DNA of 19,313 nt from Candidatus Brocadia sp. (GTDB lineage Bacteria > Planctomycetota > Brocadiia > Brocadiales > Brocadiaceae): the NCBI GenBank assembly GCA_030837935.1, contig JAUQXU010000264.1:1-19313 (forward strand), in the 5' to 3' direction. The notes beneath the pieces are model-generated. The model worked only from the letters and a program-made list of their open reading frames with translations. It made no database searches and had not been told where the DNA came from. The position numbers and the translations under genes are program-made. This document shows, in pieces, positions 15,724 through 19,313 of this stretch (position 1 is its first letter; the number at the start of each line of letters is the position of its first letter).

Positions 15724-16668
15724 TTAACGTTCTTCAGTTTTATCATCAATCTTTGCCCATCGTTTACCCAAAGGTTTTTTCCAGCGAACATCGACATATT
15801 CCATCTTTTTAAGATTCGTCCCTTCTGTTTTTGCAATACTTAAAAGGTTTTGCAGTTTCTCTTCATCAGAAAGTTCATTTGGTTCATTGCATAAAGGAGA
15901 ACATCCCCATCGTATCTGTGTATTGTTTTCCGTCCATAATATGATATCACTTTTACCGGTAAATCGCCTTTTACACACATTAGATACGTCAACAGCCACA
16001 ACCTTAAAGAGGTTATGAATATTATTCGCCCTGAGGAATTTCACCAGCGCTACCCCCGCTTTAATGCCTTTATCATTCCATGTGCTTCCGTAAAAAGGCA
16101 ATTTCGTGAATTTATTACTTTGGATATAAGGACTATTATATTCTACATTTTGTAATGTGTAATATTCTTTTGGTAACAAGACAGATTCATCATCCACGAG
16201 ATACGTACTGCTTCCACTTTTAACGATAGCTACGGGTTTGCGAAGCACAAGTTTAATGGCTAATTTATTAGGAAAAACCCGTTTGATCGAATCTACTTTC
16301 TTAACTAAAACAACCCCCCCATAAACGTCTGCTATTTTTTGCGTCAAATTGCTCTCATACATGCCGTACTGTTCATTCAGGGTTGCTATGTGTTTTATAT
16401 CATCAGAAAAATGTTCATTCATCCAGGAAGGTGTATGGAAAGAGAAAGTGGAAGGACTGACCTTGAAAATATTTAAATCTGTCAGAGAGTACCATATTTT
16501 TTTTATTCCCCATATGATAAAAAATATTATACAGACAAATACGACAAATCGGAGAAAAAAGGGATAGAGCGTTCTTTTAAATTCCTTTGTTCTAATCAAA
16601 AAAGTATCCGTAAACGTCTTAAGAATGGATATGCTGGTCATAGGATCATTAATTTTGTATTGCTTCAT
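15724..16668 (-). CDS. ftsQ: FtsQ/DivIB-type cell division protein
   Basis: From ATG 16668 the product has 314 residues: a basic cytoplasmic N-terminus, one membrane segment (about 36-58), a POTRA region (about 67-146) and a beta domain. RVFPNKLAIKLVLRKPVAIV (130-149) followed by YLVDDESVLLP (156-166) is the typical FtsQ pattern. FtsQ is a single-pass divisome protein that links FtsB/FtsL to early division factors. It follows ddl, as in the standard division/cell-wall cluster, and overlaps the ddl 3' end. The start is uncertain: GTG at 16674 and ATG at 16641 are alternatives and none has a clear ribosome site. A segment with two cysteines, RWGCSPLCNEPNE (253-265), stands where most FtsQ proteins have a short turn. 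No ftsA or ftsZ follows. Confidence 0.85.
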   Translation of the reverse strand: MKQYKINDPMTSISILKTFTDTFLIRTKEFKRTLYPFFLRFVVFVCIIFFIIWGIKKIWYSLTDLNIFKVSPSTFSFHTPSWMNEHFSDDIKHIATLNEQYGMYESNLTQKIADVYGGVVLVKKVDSIKRVFPNKLAIKLVLRKPVAIVKSGSSTYLVDDESVLLPKEYYTLQNVEYNSPYIQSNKFTKLPFYGSTWNDKGIKAGVALVKFLRANNIHNLFKVVAVDVSNVCKRRFTGKSDIILWTENNTQIRWGCSPLCNEPNELSDEEKLQNLLSIAKTEGTNLKKMEYVDVRWKKPLGKRWAKIDDKTEER

Positions 16669-17653
16669 CAACACTTACAAGCGTGCGCTGGAAAGCAAGA
16701 TCGACAATTTTTTCGCATAATGAAGAGAAAGATATGCCCGCTGCCTTTGCCGCCTTAGGCAGTAAACTTTTCTCAGTAAAACCAGGGATTGTATTTACTT
16801 CCAGTAAATACAATTTGTTCTTCCCGTCCAGTAACATGTCTACCCTGGAAAATCCTTTACAACCAAGCACTCTGTGTGCGTGTAAGGCAACTTCTTGCGC
16901 TTCATCGTACAGAGAAGATGTGAGTAATCCGAACTCGCAGAGAGAGTTAGAAGATATCTTGCCATTTGCCCCGGCGGTTTTTTCTACAATCAGGTATTCC
17001 GTCCTATTGTCCGTATATTTGGCATCATAGCTAAAAAATTCCATTGCCGGTTTAATCTCGATTATAGGCAGTGCCTTATCGTCTAATATACCGACAGTCA
17101 ACTCCCTCCCCTTTATGTATTTCTCTATAAGCACCTCGTATCCAAACTCAAATGCTTTTTTCAAGGCCATTTGAAGATGGGTAATATCTTTAACTATTGA
17201 TATGCCTATACTAGAACCATTCCTCGTAGGCTTTAAAACTACCGGCAATCCAAGCCTCATTACGTCGTGTTGTATCTCGCTCAATTCCTGAAATTCCGTC
17301 ACAGCGATATAATCTGGCACTTGGAGACCGGCTTCGATAAAACGTTTTTTTGTCGCAACCTTATCCATTGCAAGCTTGCTAGCACTAACACTAGAACCAG
17401 TATATGGAATTCCCTTTGATTCTAAAAGTTGTTGCACACCTCCGTCTTCTCCGAAATACCCGTGTAAAGCAATAAAAGCAACATCTATTTCTCTTTGATC
17501 TAATTCGTCAATCTTCTCATCTTTTACATCAATGCAAGAAACAGTAAGCCCTGCATCTCCTAATGCTTTTGCTACTGCATTACCGGAACGTATTGAAATT
17601 TCACGCTCAGGAGACACCCCCCCCATCAACACAACAACATTTTTTGGTTTCAT
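16649..17653 (-). CDS. ddl: D-alanine--D-alanine ligase
   Basis: From ATG 17653 the product has 334 residues. AAGGAG lies 8 nt upstream of this ATG; the in-frame GTG at 17662 is too close to it. This ATP-grasp enzyme joins two D-Ala for the peptidoglycan stem. Visible motifs are GGVSPEREIS (11-20, catalytic-type Glu16), LHGYFGEDGGVQ (64-75), IPYTGSSVSAS (82-92), KPTRNGSSIG (141-150), FFSYDAKYTD (206-215), FSRVDMLLD (268-276) and EVNTIPGFTEKSLLP (285-299). All key residues appear present. Compared with E. coli DdlB (306 residues, from memory) it carries roughly 18 extra residues between the AKY motif and the GCKG motif. It starts 15 bp after the stop of murC and ends overlapping ftsQ. The FFSYDAKY form suggests D-Ala-D-Ala rather than D-Ala-D-Lac. 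Confidence 0.96.
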   Translation of the reverse strand: MKPKNVVVLMGGVSPEREISIRSGNAVAKALGDAGLTVSCIDVKDEKIDELDQREIDVAFIALHGYFGEDGGVQQLLESKGIPYTGSSVSASKLAMDKVATKKRFIEAGLQVPDYIAVTEFQELSEIQHDVMRLGLPVVLKPTRNGSSIGISIVKDITHLQMALKKAFEFGYEVLIEKYIKGRELTVGILDDKALPIIEIKPAMEFFSYDAKYTDNRTEYLIVEKTAGANGKISSNSLCEFGLLTSSLYDEAQEVALHAHRVLGCKGFSRVDMLLDGKNKLYLLEVNTIPGFTEKSLLPKAAKAAGISFSSLCEKIVDLAFQRTLVSVDEAIQN

Positions 17654-17668
17654 CTCATACACTCCTTT

Positions 17669-19111
17669 TCAGAATCTTGAAACTAAATCATAAGCAACTT
17701 TCCACACATCACCAGCTCCCATTGTCAAGACTATATCACCAGGCTTTACATTTGAAGAAAGTACGTTTACAATATCACACAATTGTGGAATATATTGGAT
17801 ATCAACACCTGCATTGCGAGTTTCTTCATACAACTTCATTGCATTCATTGCAGTTTTTTCATAATCATTATCCCGAGCCGCGAAGATATCTGCGAGAATC
17901 ACCTTATTGGCATTTTGAAAAGACATTGCAAATTCTTTCAATAAGTGACGTGTCCTGCTATATTGATGGGGTTGAAATATGCACCATATCTTTTTTTCAG
18001 GATAAAGTTCCCGTGCCGCTCTTAAGGTAACGCGTATCTCGGTCGGATGGTGTGCATAATCATCAATTACCACAATACCGCTCCTCACTCCAACAATTTG
18101 GAACCGCCTATTCGCTCCATGAAAAGATGCCAATGCCATCTTAATAGAATCTTTATCCACTCCAATAGATGTACACACAGCAGTCGCAGCCAATGCATTT
18201 AATACATTATGGGATCCTGGTATTTTTAATGAAAATTCATCAAAAAATCTATCCTTTTTAAAGACTCTGAATCTTTTTATACCACTACCACCTGAAAGTA
18301 CTTCGCCATACCAGTCAGAAGAGTTATCAAGAGAATATGTTTCTACCTTACAATGTGCTCTTTTGACTGCAACTGCTATGTTGTTATCGTGATTATTTAC
18401 AACTAACAAACCATCTTTTGAAATCGAGGATGCAAAATCGCCAAAGGCATTTATTATTTTTTCAATATTTTCATAATAGTCCAAATGGTCTTCTTCAATA
18501 TTGGTAATTACACCCACTTGTGGAGTAAGGTTTAAAAATGACCTGTCATATTCACAGGCCTCTGCTACAAATAAATTCCCTTTTCCCAGATGTGCATTGC
18601 CACCAATATCAGGTACCTCTCCGCCAATAACAAATGTTGGATCTAATCCCGCCGTTTTTAGTATGGTAGAAATCATTGCACTTGTAGTTGTCTTCCCATG
18701 AGTACCGCTGATCGCAATGCCACGTTTTTCTTTCATTAACGAACCAAGAATTTGAGAGTATTTTACCACTTTTATACCCAGCTTACGCGCTGTTTTAAGA
18801 TCCGGGTTATCTTCAGAAATAGACGCGGATACTACAACCATATCTGTTTCCGATGACATAAAACTTCCATCTTGCTTTGTCGTAATCTTAGCCCCCATTT
18901 CTTCCAGTGTTGAAGTCAGTGAAGATGTTCGTAAATCTGAACCAGCGACAATACAACCTTCATGTATGAGAATGCGTGCAACAGCACTCATCCCAATACC
19001 ACCAATACCAATAAAGTATACGCAATGCCCGCGTAAAGGTCGACAATTAAATTGACTTTCTAGCGATGACGTGGATACTTGTGCCTTATTTCCAATTTCT
19101 GACAAATTCAT
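17669..19111 (-). CDS. murC: UDP-N-acetylmuramate--L-alanine ligase
   Basis: From ATG 19111 the product has 480 residues. GAGGG lies 9 nt upstream, so I prefer this to the in-frame GTG at 19186, which has no ribosome site. MurC adds L-Ala to UDP-MurNAc in the cytoplasm. The domains in order are a Rossmann domain with FIGIGGIGMS, a central ATPase domain with the P-loop ISGTHGKTTTSAM, GVITNIEEDHLDYY and IPGSHNVLNALAA, and a C-terminal domain with IDDYAHHPTEI, FQPHQYSRT and LTMGAGDVW. All are diagnostic for MurC. The length is normal. The first 25 residues before the Rossmann fold are poorly conserved. It precedes ddl directly; murB, which often lies between or is fused to murC, is absent. Confidence 0.97.
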   Translation of the reverse strand: MNLSEIGNKAQVSTSSLESQFNCRPLRGHCVYFIGIGGIGMSAVARILIHEGCIVAGSDLRTSSLTSTLEEMGAKITTKQDGSFMSSETDMVVVSASISEDNPDLKTARKLGIKVVKYSQILGSLMKEKRGIAISGTHGKTTTSAMISTILKTAGLDPTFVIGGEVPDIGGNAHLGKGNLFVAEACEYDRSFLNLTPQVGVITNIEEDHLDYYENIEKIINAFGDFASSISKDGLLVVNNHDNNIAVAVKRAHCKVETYSLDNSSDWYGEVLSGGSGIKRFRVFKKDRFFDEFSLKIPGSHNVLNALAATAVCTSIGVDKDSIKMALASFHGANRRFQIVGVRSGIVVIDDYAHHPTEIRVTLRAARELYPEKKIWCIFQPHQYSRTRHLLKEFAMSFQNANKVILADIFAARDNDYEKTAMNAMKLYEETRNAGVDIQYIPQLCDIVNVLSSNVKPGDIVLTMGAGDVWKVAYDLVSRF

Positions 19112-19216
19112 AACAAGGTTCCCTCTTTTGGTCGAAAAATTACCTTCATCAATGGAAACTAATTCCTGGTTAATACCCTTACACACGCTAGAGAATTTTA
19201 TCGTGTACTATAAATA

Positions 19217-19313
19217 TTAGCCAACAATCAGTGCAAATTGAGCACTCTTGAGACCGATTACTCTACAAATATTATCCACAACGTTCATAGCTGCATTCGG
19301 CATCCCCGTTCCC
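19217..19313 (-). CDS. C-terminal fragment of an upstream gene, possibly murG
   Basis: A frame open from the right edge reads 31 codons and ends at TAA (19217-19219). The tail contains MPNAAMNVVDNICRVIGLK. An amphipathic helix with an Ala-Ala pair followed by a hydrophobic pattern is compatible with the last helix of MurG, and murG commonly precedes murC. The fragment is too short for a firm call and 31 codons could be open by chance. Its end lies 105 bp before the preferred murC ATG, which supports a real upstream gene on the same strand. Confidence 0.4.
   Translation of the reverse strand, partial: GTGMPNAAMNVVDNICRVIGLKSAQFALIVG

Noticed and set aside
15600..15836. Minus-strand 78-codon frame overlapping the ftsQ 3' end
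   Set aside because: It is mostly a shadow of ftsQ in another frame and shows no ribosome site or motif.

Overview
This is an AT-rich chromosomal stretch from a diderm (Gram-negative) bacterium. It carries an outer-membrane secretin, a type II secretion (T2SS) operon and a peptidoglycan/division cluster. I see no transposase, phage gene, CRISPR array or rRNA. The best guess for the source is a planctomycete of the anammox (Brocadiales) type. This rests on low GC, a murC-ddl-ftsQ run not followed by ftsA/ftsZ, and glycosyltransferases carrying PA14 domains. It is inference; no single gene here proves it.

Left part (1-7126): a lipid-linked sugar glycosylation locus. A minus-strand gene running off the left edge (1-1647) has tandem PA14-like domains in front of a GT-C membrane glycosyltransferase. 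Across a 307-bp divergent intergenic region, two plus-strand genes (1955-4351, 4374-6395) encode GT-C membrane proteins with the PA14 domain at the opposite, C-terminal end. The second is of the Agl23/TIGR03663 type. Converging on them with a 2-bp gap is a GT2 enzyme of the dolichyl-phosphate-glucose/mannose synthase type (6398-7126). It would make the polyprenyl-phosphate sugar that such membrane enzymes use.

Middle part (7274-15253, minus strand): a tightly packed T2SS operon in the order gspD-I-J-K-L-M-(C/PilP-like)-F, with overlaps or gaps of only 5-26 bp. The ATPase (gspE), major pseudopilin (gspG), gspH and prepilin peptidase are not here and must be encoded elsewhere if the system works. 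Upstream on the same strand lies tRNA-Leu(GAG), with recognisable promoter elements.

Right part (15724-19313, minus strand): a piece of the division/cell-wall cluster. It holds the tail of an upstream gene (possibly murG), then murC, ddl and ftsQ. murB is missing between murC and ddl, and ftsA/ftsZ are missing after ftsQ.

The most unusual content is the PA14/GT-C/GT2 locus. Three glycosyltransferases carry periplasm-facing sugar-binding-type domains at different ends of the chain, beside a dedicated donor synthase and a secretion system. It is a plausible but untested surface or secreted-glycoprotein glycosylation module.
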